A DNA stretch of 43,546 bases from Spirochaetota bacterium (GTDB taxonomy: Bacteria; Spirochaetota; JAHITG01; JAFGFC01): positions 1 to 43,546 of the forward strand of contig JAFGFC010000013.1 in assembly GCA_016931325.1 (NCBI GenBank), in the 5' to 3' direction. The notes beneath the pieces are model-generated. The model did no database searches. It had not been told where the DNA came from and worked only from the letters and a program-made list of their open reading frames with translations. A program made the position numbers and the translations under genes. Shown here one piece after another: positions 24,409-32,315 of this stretch; position 1 is the first letter of the stretch, and each line of letters opens with the position of its first letter.

Positions 24409-25377
24409 ATGGGGAGAACAAAAAAGTTTGATTTTGCTCTGGCCTGGCCGGAGGAACGCGAGGAAGCTTTTATTTCTTTTATAAAATCCGAATGCCATCT
24501 TTATAAAATGAGCTTTTTCTGGATCAATGATAACAATATCGATCACACCATCAATCACCTTGAATCCGGAAAGATCAAAATTAAATTCCTGTTCGATATG
24601 AATGCCACCTATTCTGTCCCGGATGATAAATACGCCCGCCTCTGTTATGCGGTCAAGGATTCAGGGGGAAAGGTATTGAATGACCCTGATGATGCCAAAG
24701 AAGCGACTGATAAATCCATTGCTCATTATGACCTTTTAGAAGAGGGTGTCAATGTTCCTTTTACGGTGGTCGTACGAAAATGGGAGTCTGATAAATTCAA
24801 GTTGACCGAAGCCGAACGCAAGAATCTGGGAAAACCTTTTGTTATTAAACCGGCCTGCGGATATGGCTGGTCAGGTGTTATCACCGATGCCAAAAGTCTG
24901 GCAAAAATGGCCAAGGCAAAAAAATATGCCAATGGAGATAATTTTCTCCTTCAGGAGAAAATCCAGGCCATCAGCTTTCATGATAAACTGGCCTACTACC
25001 GGGTCTTTCATGTCATGGGAGAATATATTCCCTGCTGGTGGGATCCCAGGACCAGTATTTATGAGCATGTCAAGTTCCATGAAATGTATGAATATAATCT
25101 TTTTTCTATTGTTATCCTGGCCATGAGATTGTCCAGCATTACCGGCATGGGGTTCTTTTCCACAGAGATCGCTATTGCCAGGAAGGGCGAAGTGGAGATC
25201 CCCATAACCATAGATTACATCAATGACCAGTGTGACCTGGCTATAAAGTCCCTGGAGAGGTCAGCTCCCCCGGATGATGTGGTCAAGCATATTATTCACC
25301 GGATCGTTCAAAAAGCATGGGAGTTAAATCAGGGGAATGTGAGAGATTCAGGATATTCGATATATTTAGGAAGGTAG
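24409..25377 (+). CDS. ATP-grasp ligase-like protein A
   Basis: 322 residues from the ATG at 24409 with AAAGGA 5 bases upstream. The ATP-grasp core is visible: the KSIAHYDLLEEGVNVPFTVV lead-in, the nucleotide-binding FVIKPACGYGWSGVI with its Lys, FLLQEKIQ, and late metal-binding acidic residues in STEIAI and ITIDYINDQCDL. The region before residue 110 is the pre-ATP-grasp domain. Such enzymes join a carboxylate to an amine or thiol through an acyl phosphate. The acceptor is unknown. The next gene, 50 bases on, is a second, dissimilar ATP-grasp protein. Confidence 0.8.
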   Translation: MGRTKKFDFALAWPEEREEAFISFIKSECHLYKMSFFWINDNNIDHTINHLESGKIKIKFLFDMNATYSVPDDKYARLCYAVKDSGGKVLNDPDDAKEATDKSIAHYDLLEEGVNVPFTVVVRKWESDKFKLTEAERKNLGKPFVIKPACGYGWSGVITDAKSLAKMAKAKKYANGDNFLLQEKIQAISFHDKLAYYRVFHVMGEYIPCWWDPRTSIYEHVKFHEMYEYNLFSIVILAMRLSSITGMGFFSTEIAIARKGEVEIPITIDYINDQCDLAIKSLERSAPPDDVVKHIIHRIVQKAWELNQGNVRDSGYSIYLGR

Positions 25378-25427
25378 TTCATGTTTGGAATATTATTCGT
25401 CAGGGAATCAAAGGCAGGTAAACAATA

Positions 25428-26717
25428 ATGGAACCAAAAAATTTCCTTTTCATATCCATCGATGCGTTACTTGTGGATATTGCATGGCAGATTAAAAAAG
25501 AAGGCCATAATGTCAAATTTTATATTGAATCAAAAGAAGAAAAAGAGGTTGGCGACGGTTTTATTGAAAAAGTGGATGACTGGCAGGCTGAAGTGGACTG
25601 GGCTGACATTATTATTTTTGATGATGTGTTAGGACAGGGAACAAAAGCTGATAAATTACGCAAGCAGGGAAAATTGGTCATTGGCGGAACTCCCTATACG
25701 GATAGACTGGAAGATGACCGCGCTTTTGGCCAGGAAGAACTTAAAAAGTATGGTGTGAATATCATCCCCTATGCGGAATTTGTCTCTTTTGATGAAGCCA
25801 TCCAATATGTTCAAACTAACCCGGCCAAGTATGTGCTTAAACCAAGCGGTCAGTTGCAGAATCCCAAGGGAATGCTGTTTATCGGTGAAGAAGATGATGG
25901 CCGTGATGTTATTCAGGTATTGAATGATTATAAGAAAGGCTGGCGTGAGAAAAAAGCCTGGTTTCAGCTGCAGAAAAGAATGTCAGGAGTGGAAGTCGCT
26001 GTGGGTGCTTTTTTTAATGGCAAAGAATTTATTTACCCCATCAATGTCAATTTTGAACACAAGAAATTGTTTCCAGGTGATTTGGGCCCTTCAACAGGTG
26101 AGATGGGAACCACCATGTTCTGGAGCCCGCCCAATAAGTTGTTCAATACCACATTGAAGAAATTCGAGTCAAAGCTGGGTGAAGAAGGATATATCGGGTA
26201 TATCGATATAAATTGCATTGTGAATAATAATGGGATCTATCCGCTGGAATGGACATCCCGTTTCGGATACCCTACTATCTCCATTCAGCAGGAAGGCATG
26301 TTGAATCCCATAGCAGAATTTTTCTACGAGCTGGCTCAGGGTAATGCGCCCAAGCTGAGGGTAAAAAGCGGCTTTCAGATCGGGATCAGGATCGTTGTTC
26401 CTCCTTTTCCCTTCAGAGATAAACAGACTTTTGAGATGAAATCCCTGGATTCTGTTATTTATTTTAAGAAACCTGTAGAGGGGGTCCACATTGAAGATGT
26501 AAAACTCGTGAATGATGAATGGCTTATCACGGGCACGGCCGGTGTTGTGCTTATTGTATGCGCCACAGGTTCTACCATGAAACAGGCTATTAATCAGGTC
26601 TATAATAAGATCAAATACATCAATGTCCCTCATATGTATTACCGGGATGACATTGGAGAAAGATGGTTCGAGGACAGTGATAAACTTCATGCCTGGGGAT
26701 TTTTACGGGAAGGATAA
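25428..26717 (+). CDS. ATP-grasp ligase-like protein B (PurD/GARS-like)
   Basis: 429 residues. A Rossmann-like N-terminal domain (FLFISIDALLVDIAWQIKKEGHNVKFYIE, ADIIIFDDVLGQG) and an ATP-grasp domain (KYVLKPSGQLQNPKGMLFIGEEDDG, FQLQKRMSGVEVAVGAFFNG, GYIDINCIVNNNGIYPLEWTSRFGYPT) resemble phosphoribosylamine-glycine ligase, but purine genes are absent here and the substrate may differ. The metal-binding E-x-x-x-R and N residues are present. AGGT precedes the ATG, and a 15-codon frame ending in TAATG overlaps it. It shares a promoter with protein A, and the NHL protein follows 24 bases later. Confidence 0.82.
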   Translation: MEPKNFLFISIDALLVDIAWQIKKEGHNVKFYIESKEEKEVGDGFIEKVDDWQAEVDWADIIIFDDVLGQGTKADKLRKQGKLVIGGTPYTDRLEDDRAFGQEELKKYGVNIIPYAEFVSFDEAIQYVQTNPAKYVLKPSGQLQNPKGMLFIGEEDDGRDVIQVLNDYKKGWREKKAWFQLQKRMSGVEVAVGAFFNGKEFIYPINVNFEHKKLFPGDLGPSTGEMGTTMFWSPPNKLFNTTLKKFESKLGEEGYIGYIDINCIVNNNGIYPLEWTSRFGYPTISIQQEGMLNPIAEFFYELAQGNAPKLRVKSGFQIGIRIVVPPFPFRDKQTFEMKSLDSVIYFKKPVEGVHIEDVKLVNDEWLITGTAGVVLIVCATGSTMKQAINQVYNKIKYINVPHMYYRDDIGERWFEDSDKLHAWGFLREG

Positions 26718-26741
26718 TCTGTAAGAAAAGAGTCTCGCAAG

Positions 26742-28808
26742 TTGAATATTAAAATTTCTTGTTTTATCATTATTCTTATTATTTCCTCTGCTTTGCTTCT
26801 GGCCGGTGAAGTCTTTCAATTTGACAGACTCTGGCCTGATCTGCCCGGCCAGTGGTATTTTTATTTTGCCGAAGCCGTGGCTGTGGACCCGTCCGGTTAT
26901 GTTTATGTTTGCGATAATTGGAACCACAGGGTTCAAAAGTTTTCTACAAACGGAACCTTTATCACAAAATGGGGCAGGGAAGGCACAGGTAACGGAGAGT
27001 TCAAAGCCCCTCATGGAGTGGATGTTGACGCTTCCGGAAATGTCTATGTGGTGGACCTGATGAACTGTAACGTTCAGGTCTTTACCGCTGATGGTACATT
27101 TATCAGAAAATGGGGCAGTTTGGGGACGAATGACTACGAGTTCCAGTATCCTGCTGATCTGGCGGTGGACAAGATCACAGGTCATGTCTATGTTATGGTC
27201 AGGAACAGCGCCCGCGTTAAGAAATATACATCTGACGGCACGTTCTTGTTAAAATGGGGAGGGCCCGGAGGAGGGAATGGCCAGTTCAATGCCCCGGAAG
27301 GAATTGCCGTGAATAATAGAGGGGATGTATTCGTGGCTGATTCCCAGAACCACAGGATCCAGAAGTTTTCCACTAACGGGACCTATATCCTGCAGTGGGG
27401 GAGCCTGGGGGCGGGTAATGGCCAGTTCAACCAGGTTTTTGGCGTGTCAGCTGATTCAAATTATGTCTATACGTCTGAATTCAACGGTTATCGTATTCAA
27501 AAATTTACCACTAATGGCAATTATATCAGAAAATGGGGGTCAACGGGATCCGGTGATGGTGAATTCTGGGGGCCTGTTGATGTGGAGGTCAATCCTGTGG
27601 GAGATGTTTACGTGGCTGATATTAATAATCATCGTGTTCAACAGTTCAAGACCAATGGCGCCTTTGTGGCCTCCTGGGGAAGTTACAGCACCAACCCGGG
27701 CCACTTTAATCGCCCTATCGGGATCGTGGTTGATTCGACAAATATTTATGTAACAGAATGCAATAATGACCGGATACAGCGATTTAATCTGAGCGGAGAT
27801 TTTTTATTACAGTGGGGCAGCCAGGGTTCCGCCAGTAATCAATTTCAGTGCCCGCATGACGTTTGTGTTGACCCTGAAGGGAATACGTATGTAATAGACT
27901 TCGGGAATCACAGGGTCCAGAGATTTTCTCATGATGGCCTTTTTCTCACAACATGGGGCACGAATGGGACCAATAACGGACAATTCAAATATCCCAGGGG
28001 GATCGGTTCTGATATCTGGGGACATATCTATGTAACCGATACGGATAATGACCGTATCCAGAGATTCAACACCAACGGTTCTTATCTGGGACAATGGGGG
28101 ACAACCGGTTCAGGAGACGGTGATCTCATCTCTCCCATTGATATCTGCGTGGACCATCTTGGCTATGCGTATGTTGTGGATGAAGGAAATGACCGTATCC
28201 AGAAATTCACGACCAATGGAACCTATGTGCTGCAATGGGGGACCACCGGTTCAGGGACCGGTCAATTCCAGAGTCCCTCCGGTATATCCGTTGATTCAAA
28301 AGGAGACATATATGTGACTGACAACTGGAACAATAATGTCCAGAAATTTTCTTCCACAGGGAGTTTCCTGACAAAATGGGGGAGCTGGGGAACCGGACCG
28401 GGTCAGTTCAATTCCGCTGATGATGTTTCAGTTGATGCTCAGGGACAGGCTTATGTGGTGGATAATGTCTTGAATCGCGTGCAAAAGTTTTACAGCACGT
28501 TTATTTCCGATCAGACGAATCTATTACCCTCCCATGAAACCGCGGTTTATCCCAATTTACTGGATCTCTCTTCATCCATCAAGGCCAGGATCGTTTTGGG
28601 TGAATCAGACACGGTTGCCATTAAGATATATAACCTGGCCGGTGTTATGGTTCAATCATTTTCAAAACGATCCTATAACAAAGGCGATTCGGTGGAATGG
28701 GACGGGACTTTTGAGAAGACGGGTCAAAAGGTCGGGGCAGGTATTTATTTGATCGTGGTAGAGGGAGAAAAGATCAAGAAAAAACTGAAACTTTTAATAA
28801 AGAAATGA
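26742..28808 (+). CDS. exported 12-repeat NHL protein with FlgD/Ig-like tail
   Basis: 688 residues from a TTG start; no ATG is available nearby in this frame. A signal peptide is followed by 12 repeats of 45-47 residues with a constant pattern (GNVYVxD..NHRVQKFxTNGTFxxxWGxxGxGxGQF), enough for two six-bladed propellers. The last 85 residues are a FlgD/Ig-like domain (VAIKIYNLAGVMVQSF, VEWDGTFEKTGQKVGAGIYLIVV) ending KKKLKLLIKK, like the tail of the SBBP protein at 17183. Likely secreted or surface-anchored. It follows the ATP-grasp genes by 24 bases, but a link in function is not shown. Confidence 0.87.
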   Translation: MNIKISCFIIILIISSALLLAGEVFQFDRLWPDLPGQWYFYFAEAVAVDPSGYVYVCDNWNHRVQKFSTNGTFITKWGREGTGNGEFKAPHGVDVDASGNVYVVDLMNCNVQVFTADGTFIRKWGSLGTNDYEFQYPADLAVDKITGHVYVMVRNSARVKKYTSDGTFLLKWGGPGGGNGQFNAPEGIAVNNRGDVFVADSQNHRIQKFSTNGTYILQWGSLGAGNGQFNQVFGVSADSNYVYTSEFNGYRIQKFTTNGNYIRKWGSTGSGDGEFWGPVDVEVNPVGDVYVADINNHRVQQFKTNGAFVASWGSYSTNPGHFNRPIGIVVDSTNIYVTECNNDRIQRFNLSGDFLLQWGSQGSASNQFQCPHDVCVDPEGNTYVIDFGNHRVQRFSHDGLFLTTWGTNGTNNGQFKYPRGIGSDIWGHIYVTDTDNDRIQRFNTNGSYLGQWGTTGSGDGDLISPIDICVDHLGYAYVVDEGNDRIQKFTTNGTYVLQWGTTGSGTGQFQSPSGISVDSKGDIYVTDNWNNNVQKFSSTGSFLTKWGSWGTGPGQFNSADDVSVDAQGQAYVVDNVLNRVQKFYSTFISDQTNLLPSHETAVYPNLLDLSSSIKARIVLGESDTVAIKIYNLAGVMVQSFSKRSYNKGDSVEWDGTFEKTGQKVGAGIYLIVVEGEKIKKKLKLLIKK

Positions 28809-28811
28809 GGA

Positions 28812-28848
28812 GTTGATAGGGATTTGTCTTTTGCAAATCCCTATCAAC
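28812..28848 (+). terminator. 15-bp perfect hairpin after the NHL gene
   Basis: GTTGATAGGGATTTG pairs perfectly with CAAATCCCTATCAAC around a 7-base loop. The following bases are not T-rich on either strand, so it may stabilise the mRNA end or be a factor-assisted terminator between the converging genes. Confidence 0.6.
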
Positions 28849-28882
28849 CACCCGGCGATCCGTATAGCCCTGCTGAGAATGA

Positions 28883-29314
28883 TCATTTTTTCTTTGAACT
28901 GCTTTTTTCCATCCGTTCAAGGTAATTTTCAAAGGCTTTTTTGCCTTCTTCTTTCCAGTAATTTTCATAATACTTCCAGTTCCTGTAATCTCCCCCGGGT
29001 GCCCACACCTCTTTCGGTCCTGTTCCTTTTTTCCATCTGTCATGAGCCTGATAAATATGGTCATGCTGGTCATGAAACCTCCCGAATCCTCCGAAAATGA
29101 GTTTGCCCAGAATGACAATACCAAAGGCCTGCCAGTATGTAATGGTTCCCAGGCCGAAGAGGGTTGGCATGAGCCAGTTCCAGAGCAGCTTGACAAAGTA
29201 TCCGAACAAAAGCCCAAATACACCGGCCAGGATCACACCTCCGATGGCTATTCCAATAATACGGAACACCTTGATATAGGCTCTTGGATGGCAATGATTG
29301 TTTGCACCACACAT
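28883..29314 (-). CDS. membrane protein paired with an ECF sigma factor
   Basis: 143 residues. A Cys/His-rich start (MCGANNHCH) precedes two membrane spans (IIGIAIGGVILAGVFGLLFGYFVKLLW and a second near YWQAFGIVILGKLIFGGFG), then a hydrophilic tail with His and charged residues. The central motif LWNWLMPTLFGLGTITYWQAFG is shared with small membrane proteins I remember next to sigma-factor genes in other phyla. The ribosome site GGAGGT lies inside the last codons of the sigma gene, and the two genes are 4 bases apart, so they are translated together. It could act as an anti-sigma factor, but no known anti-sigma domain is visible. Confidence 0.72.
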   Translation of the reverse strand: MCGANNHCHPRAYIKVFRIIGIAIGGVILAGVFGLLFGYFVKLLWNWLMPTLFGLGTITYWQAFGIVILGKLIFGGFGRFHDQHDHIYQAHDRWKKGTGPKEVWAPGGDYRNWKYYENYWKEEGKKAFENYLERMEKSSSKKK

Positions 29315-29318
29315 AATC

Positions 29319-29876
29319 TTATACCTCCATCAATAGATTTTTATTATTCAAAAGCGCTTTTTGAATCTTTTTCAAGGCCCGGGATTTCCGGGATAGCAGA
29401 GTCCCCAGGGGGATGTTCCATTCTGCAGACATTTCCTGAAACGAACGGTTTTCAAATTCAGTGGCAATGATAATCGCTTTCTCTTCCTTTTCCAGGGAAT
29501 CGATGGCTTTATAGAGATAACGGCAGATCTCTTTGGTTTCCCATTCTTTCTCAATATTGATCCGGGGATCTTGAAGAACGTCTTTAAGGGTTTGATGGCT
29601 GTTTTTTGAAACAGCTTGGTCTAAAGAGATCACGTTCTTCTTTTTTCTGAAAAGGTCAACGATCTTATTTTTTAATGATTGATAGATATAGGAGGCCAGA
29701 TTTTCAATGGGAAGGGTGATGTCAGCCGTATCAAAAATTCCTGCCATGACGTCCTGCACCACGTCCTCGGCATCCCTCGAGGCTTCATCATCGATCCTCT
29801 TTCTTACAAAACCTACCAGTTTATGATATTCCCTGATAAAAAAAAGTCCTATGGTTTCCTTGCTTTTGTCACGCAT
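29319..29876 (-). CDS. ECF-type RNA polymerase sigma factor
   Basis: 185 residues with the sigma70 region 2 pattern (RDAEDVVQDVMAGIFD, NLASYIYQSLKNKIVDLFRKKK) and a region 4 helix-turn-helix (SLEKEEKAIIIATEFENRSFQEMSAEWNIPLGTLLSRKSRALKKI). It should direct RNA polymerase to a small regulon. No SD site precedes the ATG. A weak TTGGAT, 17 bp, TAAAAT pair on the minus strand (29897-29925) could be its promoter. The partner membrane gene follows immediately. Confidence 0.9.
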   Translation of the reverse strand: MRDKSKETIGLFFIREYHKLVGFVRKRIDDEASRDAEDVVQDVMAGIFDTADITLPIENLASYIYQSLKNKIVDLFRKKKNVISLDQAVSKNSHQTLKDVLQDPRINIEKEWETKEICRYLYKAIDSLEKEEKAIIIATEFENRSFQEMSAEWNIPLGTLLSRKSRALKKIQKALLNNKNLLMEV

Positions 29877-29962
29877 ATGTATTAAGACGAAAAAGTATTT
29901 TATTTATTGCGCTATTTTAATCCAAGCACATAATATCAAAAAGAAAGATATTTAAATCATCA

Positions 29963-31033
29963 TCAATCTTTTTTAAACAGTTTCTTATATTTCCCGTACC
30001 CTTCTTTTTCCAGATCTTCTTTCGATATAAAACGCAGGGCTGCCGAATTGATGCAATACCTCAATCCGGTCGGCTGGGGGCCGTCATTGAACTTATGGCC
30101 CAGATGAGAATCCCCGTTTTTGCTTCTCACCTCTATTCTTTCCATCAAGAGGCTTTTATCTTTTTTCTCAATAATATTGTCCTTTTCCAGGGGCTTGGTG
30201 AAACTGGGCCAGCCTGTCCCTGAATCGAACTTATCAAAAGAGGCAAACAGAGGCTCTCCGGAGACGACATCCACATAGATCCCTTCCTTTTTATTATTCC
30301 AGAATTGGTTGTCAAATGGTTTTTCGGTCGCTTTTTCCTGTGTTACTTTGTACTGAAGAGGTGTCAAACATGTTTTTAATTCTTTTTCTGAAGGTTTTTT
30401 AAAGTTTTTATCATCTTTTGTCCCGGAAATTTTCATTTTATCACCCCGGCTCTTTTCCAGGAATTCGTCACGCCCGGAATTTATACGATAAATATTATAT
30501 TTTAAGGGACATTTTTTATAATAGTTTTGATGATATTCTTCAGCCTTATAGAACTCACCGGCCTTGATTATCTTTGTTGCGATCTTGCTTTTAAATAGGC
30601 CTGACCGTTCTAGTTCTTTTTTTGAGCTCCGGGCCTGTTCTTTCTGTTTCTCATTGTGATAAAATATAGCGGTCTTGTATCGCTCGCCTCGATCAACGAA
30701 CTGTCCGCCGGAGTCTGTCGGGTCTATCATTTTCCAGAAATGGGATAAAAGTTCCTTATAACTGATGATAGAAGGATCAAAGATAACCTGAACCGCTTCC
30801 AGATGGCCAGTCTTGCCGGAAGAGACACTGTCATAAGTCGGGTTTTTTTCCATGCCGCCGGTATATCCTGATGTGACCTTTGCCACACCTTTGATCTTTT
30901 CAAAATCAGACTCCACACACCAGAAGCAACCTCCGGCAAATGTGGCTTTTTCAAGTTTTTTTGAAGCACCGCTCACGCTCATCGTCAATCCCGCCAATAG
31001 CCATAGCAATAGAACAAAATACATTTTATCCAT
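29963..31033 (-). CDS. msrAB: exported methionine sulfoxide reductase MsrA-MsrB fusion
   Basis: 356 residues from the ATG at 31033, which has AGGAGG upstream; the track adds 21 codons that overlap the promoter. A signal peptide ([17 protein letters not shown]) is followed by MsrA with catalytic GGCFWC near residue 37, then MsrB (about 215-350) with GTGWPSF, the His residues of GDSHLGHKF and the catalytic Cys in RYCINS. MsrB lacks the zinc-binding Cys pairs ([10 protein letters not shown] instead of CxxC), the zinc-free form common in fused enzymes. It repairs both isomers of oxidised Met in exported proteins. Confidence 0.93.
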   Translation of the reverse strand: MDKMYFVLLLWLLAGLTMSVSGASKKLEKATFAGGCFWCVESDFEKIKGVAKVTSGYTGGMEKNPTYDSVSSGKTGHLEAVQVIFDPSIISYKELLSHFWKMIDPTDSGGQFVDRGERYKTAIFYHNEKQKEQARSSKKELERSGLFKSKIATKIIKAGEFYKAEEYHQNYYKKCPLKYNIYRINSGRDEFLEKSRGDKMKISGTKDDKNFKKPSEKELKTCLTPLQYKVTQEKATEKPFDNQFWNNKKEGIYVDVVSGEPLFASFDKFDSGTGWPSFTKPLEKDNIIEKKDKSLLMERIEVRSKNGDSHLGHKFNDGPQPTGLRYCINSAALRFISKEDLEKEGYGKYKKLFKKD

Positions 31034-31068
31034 TATGTGCCCTCCTGTTAAAATATCATAACAATAGT

Positions 31069-31096
31069 GATATAATAACAGAAAATGATTTGTCAA
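31069..31096 (-). promoter_or_regulatory. promoter of the msrAB gene
   Basis: Minus strand: TTGACA, 16 bp, TATATC. Confidence 0.65.
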
Positions 31097-31108
31097 GAGA
31101 AAAAAATA

Positions 31109-31143
31109 GTTTTTAGTTCTTGGTTCTTAGTTCTTGGTTTATT
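31109..31143. repeat. heptamer tandem repeat GTTCTTR
   Basis: Five degenerate 7-base units (GTTTTTA, GTTCTTG, GTTCTTA, GTTCTTG, GTTTATT) follow each other in phase between two minus-strand genes. A related array is at 40282-40309. Confidence 0.7.
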
Positions 31144-31164
31144 TCTTTAAACGAAAAACTATTT

Positions 31165-31197
31165 GGTCAAATCCAAACCATCCTTGTGGATTTGACC
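31165..31197 (-). terminator. 10-bp inverted repeat after the PilZ-TPR gene
   Basis: GGTCAAATCC pairs with GGATTTGACC around 13 bases, 37 bases beyond the stop of the PilZ-TPR gene. No strong T run follows on the minus strand, so termination is uncertain. It may belong to the heptamer-repeat element. Confidence 0.42.
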
Positions 31198-31233
31198 CGA
31201 AGCACTTCCTGTGCATCGAACGAAGAACTATAT

Positions 31234-32214
31234 TTATTTCGTGTAGACCTGTTTTTTCAGGATATGAACATATTTTTTAAAGACCTTTTCAGCCCGGGCA
31301 ATATCCCCTTGCCGGTAATAGGCTCTGATAAGCATACGGTATCCCATAAGGGAATCAGGATATTTTTTTATCAGATCGTTCAGAAGGAGGATGGCCTGAT
31401 CATATTTCTTCTCATCCAGGGCCTGCTTGCCTTTTTTATATAATTGTTCAAAAAGGATCAGCTCCGAGCGGGTATCATAGTTCCATTCCTTGTATATCTC
31501 CTGCAGCATGAATTCGGAATTTTTAAGGTGGATCTGATTTTTATCAACGATGTCCTTTAATTTTTTTATCATATAATTCTGTTCAGAGATCAAAGACTGG
31601 TTCTTGTCGACCTGAGTTTTTATGGTATCCCTTTTTTTAATCAGCTGCTCGATCTGGTTGACAAGATCATGACGGGCGGCTTCGGATATGATCAGTTTTT
31701 TTTTCACCTTTTCTTTTGTCTGATAGGATCCCAGACCCCACAGGCCTGTCAGGAAAAGTCCAAGGATTAAAATAATAAGGCTGGCTTTGAAAAAAAATTT
31801 CTTTCGGATCTGCCTTAAAGAATAAGAGAGTATATCGATCTTGTCATTATTGATGATCTTGAAGAAACTGACTCCTATCCGATAATGCAATCGATCGATC
31901 TTTCTGAACCATTGTATTTTTCCTGTAAATTCGATCAGATCCCGTTTCCCGGGTATGTCTATTTTTAATTGAAGAAACTGCTTTAATTTCAGCAGCTTTT
32001 GCTGAAGAGCCAGAGGGGCTTCAATGATATCAATGGCAATTCCCCCTGATGAGATATTCAGTGTATGGGATTGATAAAAATCAAAAGTGTCTTTCCGGAA
32101 TTCGGAGAAAGAATAAAGCACAGGTATAGCCGCAGGTAATCTCATATATTTTCTGGCCTCACCCTTTGCGGCCTGAACCTTTAAATAATGTTCCCATTTA
32201 AGAAACTGAAACAT
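31234..32214 (-). CDS. PilZ domain, membrane span, coiled coil and TPR protein
   Basis: 326 residues. PilZ domain (about 20-130) with RKYMR (RxxxR) and NISSGGI, both c-di-GMP motifs intact. A single membrane span (SLIILILGLFLTGLWGLGSY, about 147-166) divides it from a coiled coil (about 170-240) and TPR-like helices (YDQAILLLNDLIKKYPDSLMGYRMLIRAYYRQGD). The PilZ part should be cytoplasmic and the TPR part periplasmic, so it could pass a c-di-GMP signal across the inner membrane. No ribosome site precedes the ATG; the promoter implies a transcript starting at or one base before it. Confidence 0.88.
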   Translation of the reverse strand: MFQFLKWEHYLKVQAAKGEARKYMRLPAAIPVLYSFSEFRKDTFDFYQSHTLNISSGGIAIDIIEAPLALQQKLLKLKQFLQLKIDIPGKRDLIEFTGKIQWFRKIDRLHYRIGVSFFKIINNDKIDILSYSLRQIRKKFFFKASLIILILGLFLTGLWGLGSYQTKEKVKKKLIISEAARHDLVNQIEQLIKKRDTIKTQVDKNQSLISEQNYMIKKLKDIVDKNQIHLKNSEFMLQEIYKEWNYDTRSELILFEQLYKKGKQALDEKKYDQAILLLNDLIKKYPDSLMGYRMLIRAYYRQGDIARAEKVFKKYVHILKKQVYTK

Positions 32215-32221
32215 TTCTTGA

Positions 32222-32249
32222 AATATAGTGCTAAAAATCAGGATAGCAA
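32222..32249 (-). promoter_or_regulatory. promoter of the PilZ-TPR gene, leaderless type
   Basis: Minus strand: TTGCTA, 16 bp, TATATT. The -10 box ends 8 bases before the ATG. Confidence 0.58.
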
Positions 32250-32315
32250 CCTTTTTAATGATATTTTATTTCATTTTCATATCAGGAATAGCCGACAATG
32301 GAATTGGAGGGTCTT

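Noticed and set aside
26169-27185. Minus-strand ORFs of 173 and 160 residues opposite the ATP-grasp and NHL genes
   Set aside because: Shadows of repeated or conserved coding sequence; the sense genes are well supported.
26742-28500. Regular repeat spacing of about 140 bases considered as a possible CRISPR-like or satellite array
   Set aside because: The spacing is the 45-47 codon NHL unit of a protein; the DNA copies are diverged and in frame.
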